Shown here in pieces: positions 18,617 to 27,574 of a stretch of 64,000 nt of DNA. The stretch's first letter is position 1, and each line of letters opens with the position of its first letter. Made by a program: the position numbers and the translations under genes. Under the pieces are notes generated by a model. The model was given only the letters and a program-made list of their open reading frames with translations, had not been told where the DNA came from and searched no databases. The stretch spans positions 1,871,501-1,935,500 of the forward strand of contig NC_015945.1 in NCBI RefSeq assembly GCF_000224085.1, given 5' to 3'. The stretch comes from Allomuricauda ruestringensis DSM 13258 (lineage in GTDB: Bacteria; Bacteroidota; Bacteroidia; Flavobacteriales; Flavobacteriaceae).

Positions 18617-19171
18617 ATGATTTTTGATTTGATCAAGGAAAGAAGAAGCATTTTCCCCCCGCAATATATAGATAAACCGATTCCCAAAGAAACCATTGAA
18701 AAGATTTTGGAAGCGGCAAATTGGGCCCCTACCCATAAGAAAACAGAACCTTGGCGCTTTAAGGTGTTGACGGGAGACAAGAAACAGGAGCTGGGCATTT
18801 TTCTTTCCAATAAATATGAAGAGGTTGACCCCAGGCCCAAGCAGATGAAAATCAAAAAACTGCAATTTAACCCATCAAATTCGGGTGCTGTAATCGCCAT
18901 TTGCATGCAAAGGGACCCGAAAGAAAGTTTGCCAGAGTGGGAGGAAATTGCTTCTGTGGCCATGGCGGTTCAGAATATGTGGCTATGTTGCACCGAACTC
19001 GGTATCGGAAGTTATTGGTCTTCCCCTGGACTCATAAATTACATGGATGAATTCTTTGATTTGAAAGCGGGTGAGAAATGTCTGGGCTTTTTCTATCTGG
19101 GTTATTTTGATGGGGAGGTAATCCCATCCGCCAGAACCCCTATTTCCGAAAAAGTGGAATGGCTGGATTAA
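18617..19171 (+). CDS. Nitroreductase family protein
   Basis: A 184-residue flavin (FMN) oxidoreductase. ERRSIFPPQYIDKPI supplies the RRS phosphate-binding motif, EAANWAPTHKKTEPWRF is the conserved APT/TxPWRF stretch, and MWLCCTELGIGSYWSSP the second flavin loop. It resembles the YdjA/TdsD-like small nitroreductases. The physiological substrate cannot be read. Its stop codon overlaps that of the convergent DUF456 gene. Confidence 0.88.
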   Translation: MIFDLIKERRSIFPPQYIDKPIPKETIEKILEAANWAPTHKKTEPWRFKVLTGDKKQELGIFLSNKYEEVDPRPKQMKIKKLQFNPSNSGAVIAICMQRDPKESLPEWEEIASVAMAVQNMWLCCTELGIGSYWSSPGLINYMDEFFDLKAGEKCLGFFYLGYFDGEVIPSARTPISEKVEWLD

Positions 19172-19680
19172 CTAAAGGTAAACAGGTCACCCGCATATTT
19201 GATGGAAATGTACACGTAGAAGATGGCATATACAACGGTGACCAACAATTTCATAAAGGTACCGGTCAAAAAACCCAAAAACGAACCAAAAGCCGCCTTC
19301 ATGGCGGTTTCTTTGTTGGCCTTGTTCAGCAATTCGCCGACCAAGGCCCCAATAAAGGGCCAAATAATAATTCCGAATGGGCCAAAAATAGGAACAAAGA
19401 TAGCCACAAGTAATCCTATAATGGTGCCCCACATTCCTGCTTTGCTGCCACCAAACCGTTTGGTGCCCATGGCGGGAATCACATAATCCAAAACGGTTAT
19501 GGTTATGGCTATCACAAAGGTAACCCCCAAGACCCACCAATTGTCGGGTACGGCTTTGGTCAAGTATAGTAACAGCAGTCCAACCCAACTTATAGGCGGA
19601 CCGGGCAATACGGGCAAAAAACTCCCAAGTATCCCGACGAGCATCAGGAGAAACCCTAAAATAAGCAATGCAATGTCCAT
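19168..19680 (-). CDS. DUF456 membrane protein
   Basis: A 170-residue inner-membrane protein with about five hydrophobic segments. The N-terminal GSFLPVLPGPPISWVGLLLL and central GTKRFGGSKAGMWGTIIGLLVAIF are the DUF456 signatures (Gly-zipper type helices). The function of the family is unknown. It is monocistronic. Confidence 0.85.
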   Translation of the reverse strand: MDIALLILGFLLMLVGILGSFLPVLPGPPISWVGLLLLYLTKAVPDNWWVLGVTFVIAITITVLDYVIPAMGTKRFGGSKAGMWGTIIGLLVAIFVPIFGPFGIIIWPFIGALVGELLNKANKETAMKAAFGSFLGFLTGTFMKLLVTVVYAIFYVYISIKYAGDLFTFS

Positions 19681-19766
19681 GGTTGTGTTTTACTGTTAGA
19701 CAAATGTAGGAGACAATTGTTACAAACAAAATCAAAATAAAACCCTACCCCTAAAAATTTCGTAGG

Positions 19767-19774
19767 TAAATTTG
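19767..19774 (+). promoter_or_regulatory. -7 element before the His-rich protein
   Basis: TAAATTTG fits TAnnTTTG and predicts a start near 19781, about 14 bases before the GTG at 19795. No clear -33 is visible. Confidence 0.5.
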
Positions 19775-19794
19775 AAACCAATTACGAAACTGTC

Positions 19795-20235
19795 GTGAAA
19801 ACGAATAAAAAATATACAAAACCAAGGTTCATTCAAACAGGGTGCGCCCTTACGGTAATGTTTTATTTGCTCGGACTTTTTAATGGTTTGGTGTTGGAAA
19901 CCCTTCATGAAGTATCGCATGTGATGGCCCCAAAAACACACCAACATAACTTTGCCTCGGACCACGAAGCTATCGATTATTCTTCTTTGGAGGCAATGGC
20001 AGGTCACTCGCACGAAGCGTTGGAAGCCTTAAAGGATTTATTGGAGGCCAATCAACCAGACGAGCAAGAATCCAAGGGTGATTTCAGCCTTAAATTGGAT
20101 AAGCACTTCATTGAAGAAACCCATATTACACCCGAAATCAGTACTTCAATATTTAGTAAAAGTGATTGGTCATACCAAAACATAACTTCTTTTTGGTGCC
20201 AAGATGTAATCACTCCCCCTCCCCAGCATAGCTGA
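19795..20235 (+). CDS. Small His/acid-rich protein with one membrane segment
   Basis: A 146-residue protein of unknown function with a GTG start. One N-terminal hydrophobic stretch (CALTVMFYLLGLFNGLVLETL) is followed by a His-rich region (HEVSHVMAPKTHQHNFASDHEA, GHSHEALEAL) and an acidic tail ending DVITPPPQHS. The His clusters suggest metal contact in the periplasm. It is followed at 175 bases by a TonB receptor whose own N-domain has a QHSHSDGTGHF loop, so the two may belong to one metal-uptake unit (inference). Confidence 0.6.
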   Translation: MKTNKKYTKPRFIQTGCALTVMFYLLGLFNGLVLETLHEVSHVMAPKTHQHNFASDHEAIDYSSLEAMAGHSHEALEALKDLLEANQPDEQESKGDFSLKLDKHFIEETHITPEISTSIFSKSDWSYQNITSFWCQDVITPPPQHS

Positions 20236-20274
20236 ATTTAATTTATCGGAAAAGTTCTGAATTCGTCACCCTGA

Positions 20275-20344
20275 ACTTGTTTCAGGGTCAGACCATTGAA
20301 CAGAACATTGGTTGTGAGATGCTGAAACGAGTTCAGCATGACAT
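20275..20344. repeat. Dispersed repeat with two hairpins
   Basis: Two hairpins, CCCTGAA/TTCAGGG and GATGCTGAA/TTCAGCAT, are set in a GTCA...ATGAC frame like the other intergenic units. It separates the His-rich gene from the TonB receptor and may alter readthrough. There is no T run. Confidence 0.6.
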
Positions 20345-20409
20345 TTCATGTGCTTTTTTGATGTACAAGAGGGATAAGTTTTTACATAAATCAAATTAAA
20401 GACAACGAC

Positions 20410-22635
20410 ATGAAATATTTTATGGCGGCATTGTCCATACTCTTTATGGGTACAATTGCTGCACAAAACGTAAAGGGAAAACTGGTGGACGAAGCTGGTT
20501 CCCCGATAGAGGATGCTGGAATTTTTAACAAGACCAGCGGCCAACACAGCCATTCCGATGGTACAGGGCATTTTGTTCTGGATAGGACCTCGGTCAACGA
20601 TACCATTTATTTTTCCAGATTGGGATATGCCACACAGACCCGAGTGGTAAATCAGGCTGATTTACAGAATCCCATTACCATTATTCTTGTGGAAAGCTCC
20701 ATTTCTTTAGATCAAGTGGTTTTGGTGTCCGAAGTGGATGCATTGAGCAGGGTGGTGGATGTGGATGTAAAAACCAATCCCGTAAAATCATCGCAAGAAA
20801 TTTTAAGAAAGGTACCGGGATTGATTATCGGACAGCACGCGGGCGGAGGAAAGGCCGAGCAGCTATTTTTGCGCGGCTTTGATGTGGACCACGGAACCGA
20901 TGTGGCCATTAATGTGGATGGCATGCCGGTAAATATGGTATCCCACGCCCACGGGCAGGGATATGCAGACCTTCATTTTGTGATACCGGAAACCATTGAG
21001 AATGTAAATTTTGGAAAAGGACCTTATTATGCCGATCAAGGAAATTTCAATACAGCGGGTTATGTAAACTTGAAGTTGAGAAAAAGCTTGGACAAAAGCA
21101 TGTTGTCCACTGAAGTAGGACAATTTGGAACTCGAAGATTCATGGGGATGCTTAATGTTTTGGATAACGAAAACAGCAATGCTTATTTAGCTTCCGAACT
21201 GTATTTAACTGATGGACCGTTCGAGTCACCACAGAATTTTAATCGCATCAACATTTTGGGAAGATACCGATATGCATTGCCAGGTGATCAGGAGTTACTA
21301 TTGACGGCTTCACACTTTTCAAGCAAGTGGGATGCATCGGGCCAAATACCACAACGGGCCGTGGACCAGGGTTTAATCAGTCGTTTTGGCGCCATTGACG
21401 ATACCGAGGGCGGACAGACGAGCAGAACCAACTTCGTTTTGAACCATAATAAAAATTTGGGTACAGGAAAATCGCTCAATACCATGGCATTTGTATCTCA
21501 TTATGATTTTGAACTGTACTCCAACTTTACCTTTTTCTTGGAAGATCCCGTGAACGGAGATCAGATCAGACAATTTGAAGACCGATTGTTGGCAGGGGCC
21601 AAGACCGTTTTTCGGAACAATTCCGCCTCTTTGGGAGATATGGAGTTCAAATACAATGCAGGGATTGGTTTTCGGTACGATAATGTGGACGATAACCAAT
21701 TATCGCGTACGTTGAATCGTCAAGAATTGTTGGAGCGTTTGGCTTATGGCGATGTGGATGAAGTGAACAGCTACGCTTTTGCGGGAGCGGCTTTCAAATC
21801 GGGTAAATTTACTTTTGAGCCGGCCGTTCGTTTGGATTATTTTAGGTTCGATTACATCAACAAGATGAGTGAACTGTACGATAGCCGTAGTGAAGAAAAA
21901 GTGGCTTTTAGTCCTAAATTCAATACTATTTACAGTCCAACCGAAAACACCCAGTTTTTCTTGAAAACGGGCATTGGTTTTCACTCCAACGACACTAGGG
22001 TAGTGGTGGCGAACGGTGGTGAGGAGATTTTACCTGCCGCCTACGGTGTTGATTTGGGAACCATCATAAAACCAGCGGATAAACTGGTCTTGAACGCCAC
22101 ATTATGGACCTTGTTCCTGGATCAAGAATTTGTTTACGTGGGAGATGCTGCCATTGTGGAACCCAGTGGAAAAACACGACGGATGGGAATTGAAGTAGGG
22201 GCAAGGTACCAACCATTGGATTGGCTTTACCTGTATACTGATGCCAATTACACGCAAGCTCGAAGTACCGAAGCCGCCGATGGAGAAGACTACATCCCTT
22301 TGGCACCCGACTTTACCATGGCAGGAGGAATAACCTTGGGAGGCAATCAAGGCTTTTCGGGTGGGATTAACTATCGGTATATTGACGATAGGCCCGCCAA
22401 TGAAGATAATTCCATCGTAGCCGAAGGGTATTTTGTAACCGATGCCAATCTGAATTATAGTGTCAGCAATTGGACCTTTGGACTGATTGTGGAGAACTTG
22501 TTCGACACCGAATGGAACGAAACACAGTTCGCAACCGAGAGTCGTTTGTTGAACGAACCCAATTCTTTTGAAGAGATTCATTTTACCCCGGGGACACCTT
22601 TTTATCTAAGAGGTAAGGTAACCGTAACTTTCTAA
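20410..22635 (+). CDS. TonB-dependent outer-membrane receptor
   Basis: A 741-residue receptor. Signal peptide MKYFMAALSILFMGTIAAQ; residues ~20-105 form a carboxypeptidase-regulatory-like domain (VKGKLVDEAGSPIEDAGIF); a plug domain follows (SSQEILRKVPGLIIGQHAGG, LFLRGFDVDHGTDVAINVDGMPVN); the rest is a 22-strand barrel. It ends GTPFYLRGKVTVTF with a terminal Phe. Ligand unknown; a His-rich loop and the His-rich gene upstream hint at a metal or metal chelate. A strong terminator follows. Confidence 0.9.
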   Translation: MKYFMAALSILFMGTIAAQNVKGKLVDEAGSPIEDAGIFNKTSGQHSHSDGTGHFVLDRTSVNDTIYFSRLGYATQTRVVNQADLQNPITIILVESSISLDQVVLVSEVDALSRVVDVDVKTNPVKSSQEILRKVPGLIIGQHAGGGKAEQLFLRGFDVDHGTDVAINVDGMPVNMVSHAHGQGYADLHFVIPETIENVNFGKGPYYADQGNFNTAGYVNLKLRKSLDKSMLSTEVGQFGTRRFMGMLNVLDNENSNAYLASELYLTDGPFESPQNFNRINILGRYRYALPGDQELLLTASHFSSKWDASGQIPQRAVDQGLISRFGAIDDTEGGQTSRTNFVLNHNKNLGTGKSLNTMAFVSHYDFELYSNFTFFLEDPVNGDQIRQFEDRLLAGAKTVFRNNSASLGDMEFKYNAGIGFRYDNVDDNQLSRTLNRQELLERLAYGDVDEVNSYAFAGAAFKSGKFTFEPAVRLDYFRFDYINKMSELYDSRSEEKVAFSPKFNTIYSPTENTQFFLKTGIGFHSNDTRVVVANGGEEILPAAYGVDLGTIIKPADKLVLNATLWTLFLDQEFVYVGDAAIVEPSGKTRRMGIEVGARYQPLDWLYLYTDANYTQARSTEAADGEDYIPLAPDFTMAGGITLGGNQGFSGGINYRYIDDRPANEDNSIVAEGYFVTDANLNYSVSNWTFGLIVENLFDTEWNETQFATESRLLNEPNSFEEIHFTPGTPFYLRGKVTVTF

Positions 22636-22641
22636 ACAACT

Positions 22642-22675
22642 ATCCGCCAGAAAACCACACTGGCGGATTTTTTTT
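22642..22675 (+). terminator. Terminator of the TonB receptor gene
   Basis: A perfect 9-bp stem ATCCGCCAG/CTGGCGGAT with a 9-base loop, followed by eight T residues. Confidence 0.92.
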
Positions 22676-22685
22676 ATTCATTTTT

Positions 22686-22727
22686 AAACTAAAAAATTAG
22701 TTTAAACTAAATATTTAGTTATATTAG
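22686..22727 (+). promoter_or_regulatory. blaI-1 promoter with two palindromic operators
   Basis: Two tandem palindromes, AAACTAA-AAAA-TTAGTTT (22686-22703) and AACTAAATATTTAGTT (22705-22720), cover the -33 (TTAG, 22697-22700) and abut the -7 (TATATTAG, 22720-22727; spacing 19). This fits autorepression by the BlaI-type repressor downstream. The transcript would have a leader of about 210 bases filled with dispersed repeats. Confidence 0.65.
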
Positions 22728-22730
22728 CAG

Positions 22731-22930
22731 TGTCATTTCGAACTGAGCGTAGCGGCTGTGAGAAATCTCACAACATTTTTTGGTTTATGAGTTGCAATTC
22801 CACAACTCATTTTCAAATTGTCAGACTGAGCACAGTCGAAGTCAAGATGAGAAATCTGAACTAATTTTCAAGGATTCCAGCTCAGATTTTAAAGAATATT
22901 AATTGGATTCCCGATTTCTCGGGAATGACA
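22731..22930. repeat. Dispersed repeats in the blaI-1 leader
   Basis: TGTCATTTCGAACTGAGCG...TGAGAAATCTC (22731-22771) is the same unit type as at 10.9-11.2 kb. It is followed by a CAGACTGAGCACAGTCGAAG piece with GATGAGAAATCT, and by an ATTCCCGA/TCGGGAAT hairpin ending in ATGACA (to 22930). The last unit reaches into the in-frame ATG at 22925, which is therefore not taken as the gene start. Confidence 0.65.
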
Positions 22931-22945
22931 ACTAAAACGTATCAA

Positions 22946-23308
22946 ATGAAACAACTCACCAAGGCAGAGGAGGAGGTAATGCAGCTCCTTTGGAAAATTA
23001 AAAAAGGCAACGTAGCCTCAATTTTGGAGGAATTGCCTGAACCCAAACCGGCATACAATACGGTTTCCACGATTGTGAGGATTTTGGAAGATAAAGGTTT
23101 CGTATCCCACGAAAAAGTGGGCAAGGGACACGTGTACTTTCCTTTGATGAAAAAAGAAGAGTATAGCAATCAAAGCCTTAACAAGTTGATGGATGGATAT
23201 TTCCAAGGATCGTTTACAAGTATGGTATCCTTTTTTATGAAGAAGAACGACATCAGCTTGAAGGAGCTCGAAGAGATTATGAAGAACATTAAAGACAAGG
23301 AACAATGA
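22946..23308 (+). CDS. BlaI/MecI family repressor (first pair)
   Basis: A 120-residue winged-helix repressor. MKQLTKAEEEVMQLLWKIKKGNVASILEEL is the BlaI N-terminus, PAYNTVSTIVRILEDKGFVSHEKVGKGHVYFPL the recognition helix and wing, and the C-terminal half is the dimer domain. An ATG at 22925 lies inside a dispersed repeat and is less likely. It overlaps the M56 gene by four bases (ATGA), the usual repressor-protease coupling. In characterised systems the membrane protease triggers cleavage of the repressor. Confidence 0.9.
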   Translation: MKQLTKAEEEVMQLLWKIKKGNVASILEELPEPKPAYNTVSTIVRILEDKGFVSHEKVGKGHVYFPLMKKEEYSNQSLNKLMDGYFQGSFTSMVSFFMKKNDISLKELEEIMKNIKDKEQ

Positions 23309-25233
23309 TTACCTATATTCTAGAAAGCTTAGTGTTTCAACTGGTCTTTTTGTTGACCTATGACCTCTTTCTGAAAAAAGAAACTTTTTTTCAATGGAAC
23401 CGAGTGTATCTCTTGGGTACGTTTGCACTTTCTATCCTATTGCCTTGGGTAAAGATTGAGGCGCTACAAGCCTCCATGCCGCAAGAATTGGGGGGTGTCA
23501 CAATTTTCCTGACACAATTGGATGGCGTGGTACTTGGGCCAGGAACAGAGGAAACCAGTTTCTTGGCAAATATCCCTTGGCCGTATTGGGTTCTGGGAGT
23601 CGGGAGTGTTTTGGCGGCCATTTGGTTTGCCTACAAGTTGATTCAAATAAGACAACTTCGTAATAAAGGTTCAGTGCGCCATTACCGAGACTTTACAAAA
23701 GTTACGGTTCCTAAAAGTGCGACCGCCTTTTCGTTCTTTAGGAACATTTTTTTGGGAGAGGACATCAAAAAGGACAAGGAGCCCAATATTTTGGCCCACG
23801 AATTGGTGCATGTAAAGCAATGGCACACCTTGGACCTGCTCTTTTTTGAGTTGGCCCGAATCGTCTTTTGGTTCAATCCATTGGTGTATATCTACCAGAA
23901 CAGAGTTGCCGAGCTTCATGAATTTATTGCCGATGAAAAGGCGGTAAAACAGAATAAGGCAGCACATTTTGAAATGCTGCTGTCCGAAGCGTTCCATACG
24001 CAGAATATCAGTTTTGTCAATCAATTTTTTACTAAATCATTAATCAAAAAACGAATAGTCATGTTACAAAAAAAGAAATCCAAAGCCGTATGGCAATTAA
24101 AGTATGTATTGTTGTTGCCCCTTGTTTTGGGGATGTTGGTCTACACCTCTTGCGAGACGAACAAAGAAGATAATGAGTTGGAACTGGGTGGGGGAGTATC
24201 CTTGGTCGCAGCAAATGAAATCCCATTCGGTGCCATTGATGAAGTGCCGATTTTTCCAGGATGTGAAGATGCGGTAGACAAAAAAGCTTGTTTTCAGGAG
24301 AAAATGCAAGCACATATTCGTAAAAATTTTCATTATCCCGAAGCAGCGCAGGAACAAGGAATACAAGGAAGGGTAAGTGCTATTTTTATAATGGATAAAG
24401 AAGGGAATGTGGTCGATATCAATATGAGGGGCCCACATGAGCTTTTGGAAAAGGAAACTGAAAGGATTTTATTAAAGTTACCACAAATGCAACCAGGAAA
24501 GCATGAAGGTGAAGTGGTAAATGTTCCTTTTTCCATTCCCATAACTTTCAGACTTCAAGGGAATGATGAAGAGAAAGTCAGTAAACAAAGAGGGGAGGGA
24601 CTTGGGGTTCCGTTCGCGAGCGTTGATGAGGTTCCAATCTTTCCGGGATGCGAAGATGCTGATGATAAAAGAGCTTGCTTCAATGAACAGGTTGTGAAGC
24701 ACATTAAAAAACATTTTAATTACCCTAAAAAAGCTCAAGAACTGGGTGTTCAAGGTAGGGTGAGTGTGATTTTTGTGATTGGGAAAGATGGAATAATTAC
24801 AGACATAGGGAAACGTGGCCCACACGAGTTGTTGGAAAATGAAGCTGTCAGAATCATAGAACGTTTGCCCAAGATGCAGCCAGGAAAGCATGAAGGGAAA
24901 GAGGTAAAAGTTCCTTTCGCTATACCAATAACCTTTAGGTTAAAAAGTCAGACTAAGCAAGAATCTCAACCTGATTATTCTCAGAATGGGGGGATGAAAG
25001 TAGGGGGTATTTTGGCCGATAGAAACAATGTGTCCTACTTCATCGGCAAAGTAACGGACGAAGCATCTATGGCATTGCCAGGGGTAAATATTTCCATTGA
25101 AGGTAAAGAGGAAGGTGTTGTTTCAAACTTTGATGGGAACTTTAAAATTGCTGTTAATGAGGGTGAGATGTTGAAATTCCAATATATAGGTCTTCCCAAC
25201 AAGTTGGTCAGAGTAGAAAAAAGACTTTTCTAA
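23305..25233 (+). CDS. M56 (BlaR1-type) membrane protease with two TonB_C-like domains and a CarboxypepD-like end
   Basis: A 642-residue protein. Residues 1-285 are an M56 peptidase with N-terminal membrane helices, zinc motif HELVH (His165, Glu166, His169) and a last membrane helix near YVLLLPLVLGMLVYTSC. Then come two tandem copies of a TonB C-terminal-like domain (each begins DEVPIFPGCED and ends PFxIPITFRL) and a final carboxypeptidase-regulatory-like domain (GKVTDEASMALPGVNISIEG). No penicillin-binding sensor is present. The periplasmic part would sense or contact envelope partners. Confidence 0.88.
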   Translation: MITYILESLVFQLVFLLTYDLFLKKETFFQWNRVYLLGTFALSILLPWVKIEALQASMPQELGGVTIFLTQLDGVVLGPGTEETSFLANIPWPYWVLGVGSVLAAIWFAYKLIQIRQLRNKGSVRHYRDFTKVTVPKSATAFSFFRNIFLGEDIKKDKEPNILAHELVHVKQWHTLDLLFFELARIVFWFNPLVYIYQNRVAELHEFIADEKAVKQNKAAHFEMLLSEAFHTQNISFVNQFFTKSLIKKRIVMLQKKKSKAVWQLKYVLLLPLVLGMLVYTSCETNKEDNELELGGGVSLVAANEIPFGAIDEVPIFPGCEDAVDKKACFQEKMQAHIRKNFHYPEAAQEQGIQGRVSAIFIMDKEGNVVDINMRGPHELLEKETERILLKLPQMQPGKHEGEVVNVPFSIPITFRLQGNDEEKVSKQRGEGLGVPFASVDEVPIFPGCEDADDKRACFNEQVVKHIKKHFNYPKKAQELGVQGRVSVIFVIGKDGIITDIGKRGPHELLENEAVRIIERLPKMQPGKHEGKEVKVPFAIPITFRLKSQTKQESQPDYSQNGGMKVGGILADRNNVSYFIGKVTDEASMALPGVNISIEGKEEGVVSNFDGNFKIAVNEGEMLKFQYIGLPNKLVRVEKRLF

Positions 25234-25254
25234 TGGATATAATGATAACAGTAA

Positions 25255-26400
25255 ATGCTGAAACTAAGGGCTAGCTATATACTAATAATTATGTTCTCTT
25301 TAAAAGCCGGTGCACAATCATCGGCTTTGGCCATTGCCGATAGTTTATATGCTCTGGGCAATTACACCTCGGCCATCAACGCCTATGCAAAGGTTGGGGA
25401 CAAAAAATCAAATCTTCAGATAGCAAGGGCCTATAATGCCATCGGAAATTACGACAAGTCGATTGCACAATACACTGCTCTTCTGGATAAGAACCCTGGG
25501 TTTGAGTTGGCGAGATTCGAACTGGGCAAGCTGTTGTTGAAAACCAAAAATTTCGGACCCGCATTGGAGGCGTTCAATGCCTTGGTGTCTTCAAAACAAG
25601 AAAACCCCGAGTATTTCTACTACTTGGGCAGAACCTATGAATCTTTCAAAGAAACGGACAAAGCGAACAAAGCATTCAAAACCGCTGTGGAAATGGATAG
25701 CACCCATTTACGTAGTTTATATTCTTTGGGCAAATATTACGTAGGCCAAGAAATAAAGGATTCCGCACTGGTTTATATTGATCAGGGCCTTCGGTTTTAT
25801 GAGAACGATGTGGCGATGATCAATTTAAAGGCTATGGCTTTCTTTAACAACGGACAGTTTCAATTGGCCATTCCCCATTTTGAGCGATTGTTGGAGTTGG
25901 GCGAGGAAGAACCCTTTGTTTACGAGAAATTGGCCTTTTGTTACTTCCGAAACTGGGAGCCGGAAAAGGCACTGGAAGCCTATCACAAATTGAGCAAGTT
26001 TCCCGATAAACTGGCAGCTGCCTATTCAGGATTGGGCGAAGTGCATTTTGAAGAAAAGCAATTGGATAGTGCGCAATACTATATCGAAAAATCCATTGAG
26101 GAGCGAATGGCTACCTTCCCGCAGGAATATGCAAGCCTTGGTCGTATTGCCCGCCTGAAGGGGCAGACCAAAAAATCCATGGATTACTACGTAAAGGCTT
26201 GGGAGGAAAACAAAGACAACTTCTACAATTACTATCAAGTCTGTGTTTTGGCAGATGAGTATTACAAAGACCCGGAAACACGCCTGGGCTATTACGAAAA
26301 GTTGTTGGAGATGTACCCAGAAATGGTTTCCTTTCTTAAGGAACGGGCCAAAAACCGCATTACCGAGATAAAAGAGGAAATCCACTTTGCCAGCAACTGA
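25255..26400 (+). CDS. Secreted TPR-repeat protein
   Basis: A 381-residue protein with signal peptide (MLKLRASYILIIMFSLKAGAQ). About nine TPR-like helix pairs follow, for example ARAYNAIGNYDKSIAQYTALLDKNPG, YLGRTYESFKETDKANKAFK and AYSGLGEVHFEEKQLDSAQYYI. It is probably a periplasmic scaffold. It follows the M56 gene at 21 bases and probably shares its transcript, so it may work in the same signalling unit. Confidence 0.8.
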   Translation: MLKLRASYILIIMFSLKAGAQSSALAIADSLYALGNYTSAINAYAKVGDKKSNLQIARAYNAIGNYDKSIAQYTALLDKNPGFELARFELGKLLLKTKNFGPALEAFNALVSSKQENPEYFYYLGRTYESFKETDKANKAFKTAVEMDSTHLRSLYSLGKYYVGQEIKDSALVYIDQGLRFYENDVAMINLKAMAFFNNGQFQLAIPHFERLLELGEEEPFVYEKLAFCYFRNWEPEKALEAYHKLSKFPDKLAAAYSGLGEVHFEEKQLDSAQYYIEKSIEERMATFPQEYASLGRIARLKGQTKKSMDYYVKAWEENKDNFYNYYQVCVLADEYYKDPETRLGYYEKLLEMYPEMVSFLKERAKNRITEIKEEIHFASN

Positions 26401-26444
26401 TTTCTTTAAAATATCGTAATTTCAGCCAAATTATCAGGGCTGTC

Positions 26445-26924
26445 ATGCAGAAGTATGTTTTATGGATCATTTTTATGGGTTTGCTCGTATCCTGCGAGCT
26501 GTTCGAGTCCAAAGAGGACAAGACCCAAAAACTGGTCAATGAGGAGCTTATGGCCATCGACTGGAACGATGTGGATCAATACCCCCTTTTTGAGGATTGT
26601 GATGAAACCGCCCCAAAAGATGCCCAGCAAGAGTGCTTCCAAAATGTGATAACCGAGTATTTTTCCGAAGCCTTGGCAGGACTCAAATTTCAGGTTCGCA
26701 ACGATATGAACGACACGGTTTATATCGATTTTTTGATTGATGAACACGGTTTTATCTCCGTGTTGGGCGTCGAAGAAAAGACCTCCGTGCTCAACGAGAT
26801 ATCCGATTTCAACACCAAAATATCGGAACGATTGAACGATTTGACCACCGTGGCGCCCGCATTAAAAAGAGGAAACCCTGTAAGCCTGCGCTTTAGGCTC
26901 CCACTGGTACTAAACACCTACTAA
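26445..26924 (+). CDS. Lipoprotein with a TonB_C-like domain
   Basis: A 159-residue protein with lipobox LLVSC (Cys17) after a short signal peptide. The body repeats the pattern of the two domains in the M56 protein nearby: DQYPLFEDCDETAPKDAQQECFQNVITEYF, then a DTVYIDFLIDEHGFISVLGV strand pair, ending VSLRFRLPL. It is thus a stand-alone, lipid-anchored relative of those domains, one base upstream of ruvC. Confidence 0.75.
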   Translation: MQKYVLWIIFMGLLVSCELFESKEDKTQKLVNEELMAIDWNDVDQYPLFEDCDETAPKDAQQECFQNVITEYFSEALAGLKFQVRNDMNDTVYIDFLIDEHGFISVLGVEEKTSVLNEISDFNTKISERLNDLTTVAPALKRGNPVSLRFRLPLVLNTY

Positions 26925-26925
26925 T

Positions 26926-27477
26926 TTGGCAACAGAAAAAATCATATTGGGAATAGACCCTGGAACCACGATCATGGGTTTCGGAATCATAAAGGTCATC
27001 AACAAACAAATGCACTTTGTGCAAATGAACGAGTTGATGCTGCGAAAATATGATGACCCCTATGTTAAACTCAAACTTATTTTTGAGCGTACCCTGGAGC
27101 TCATCGATACCTATCATCCCGATGAAATAGCCATTGAAGCCCCTTTTTATGGTAAAAATGTACAGTCGATGTTAAAATTGGGCCGTGCCCAAGGGGTGGC
27201 CATGGCCGCTGGACTTTCCAGAGAAGTTCCGATAACGGAATATATGCCCAAAAAGATAAAAATGGCCATTACTGGCAACGGAAACGCCAGCAAAGAACAA
27301 GTAGCTAGAATGCTTCAAAGCGTCCTGAAATTGAAATCTTTACCTAAAAATCTGGATAGCACGGATGGTTTGGCCGCTGCCGTTTGTCATTTCTACAACG
27401 AGGGCAGGGTAGAAATCGGAAAAAGCTATACCGGTTGGGAGGCTTTCATCAAACAGAACCCAGATAAGATCAAATAA
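26926..27477 (+). CDS. ruvC: Holliday junction resolvase RuvC
   Basis: A 183-residue endonuclease resolving Holliday junctions with RuvAB. The catalytic acids lie in GIDPGTT (Asp11), IEAPFYGKNVQSMLKLGRAQG and the C-terminal LDSTDGLAAAVCHFY. The only suitable start is a TTG one base after the upstream stop; the next ATG would remove the first catalytic Asp. It is the last gene of the M56-TPR-lipoprotein stretch, probably by chance adjacency. Confidence 0.93.
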   Translation: MATEKIILGIDPGTTIMGFGIIKVINKQMHFVQMNELMLRKYDDPYVKLKLIFERTLELIDTYHPDEIAIEAPFYGKNVQSMLKLGRAQGVAMAAGLSREVPITEYMPKKIKMAITGNGNASKEQVARMLQSVLKLKSLPKNLDSTDGLAAAVCHFYNEGRVEIGKSYTGWEAFIKQNPDKIK

Positions 27478-27574
27478 CAATGTTCAATAAACAATTTGTA
27501 CATCCGTAATTGTACCAGTGGCCTTGAAGGTTTGTGCCGATGCTTTGTTTTTGTCCTCGCTAAATGATCATTGA

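Noticed and set aside
22925..22945. Earlier ATG of blaI-1
   Set aside because: It is the ATGACA end of a dispersed repeat and adds seven residues not typical of BlaI.
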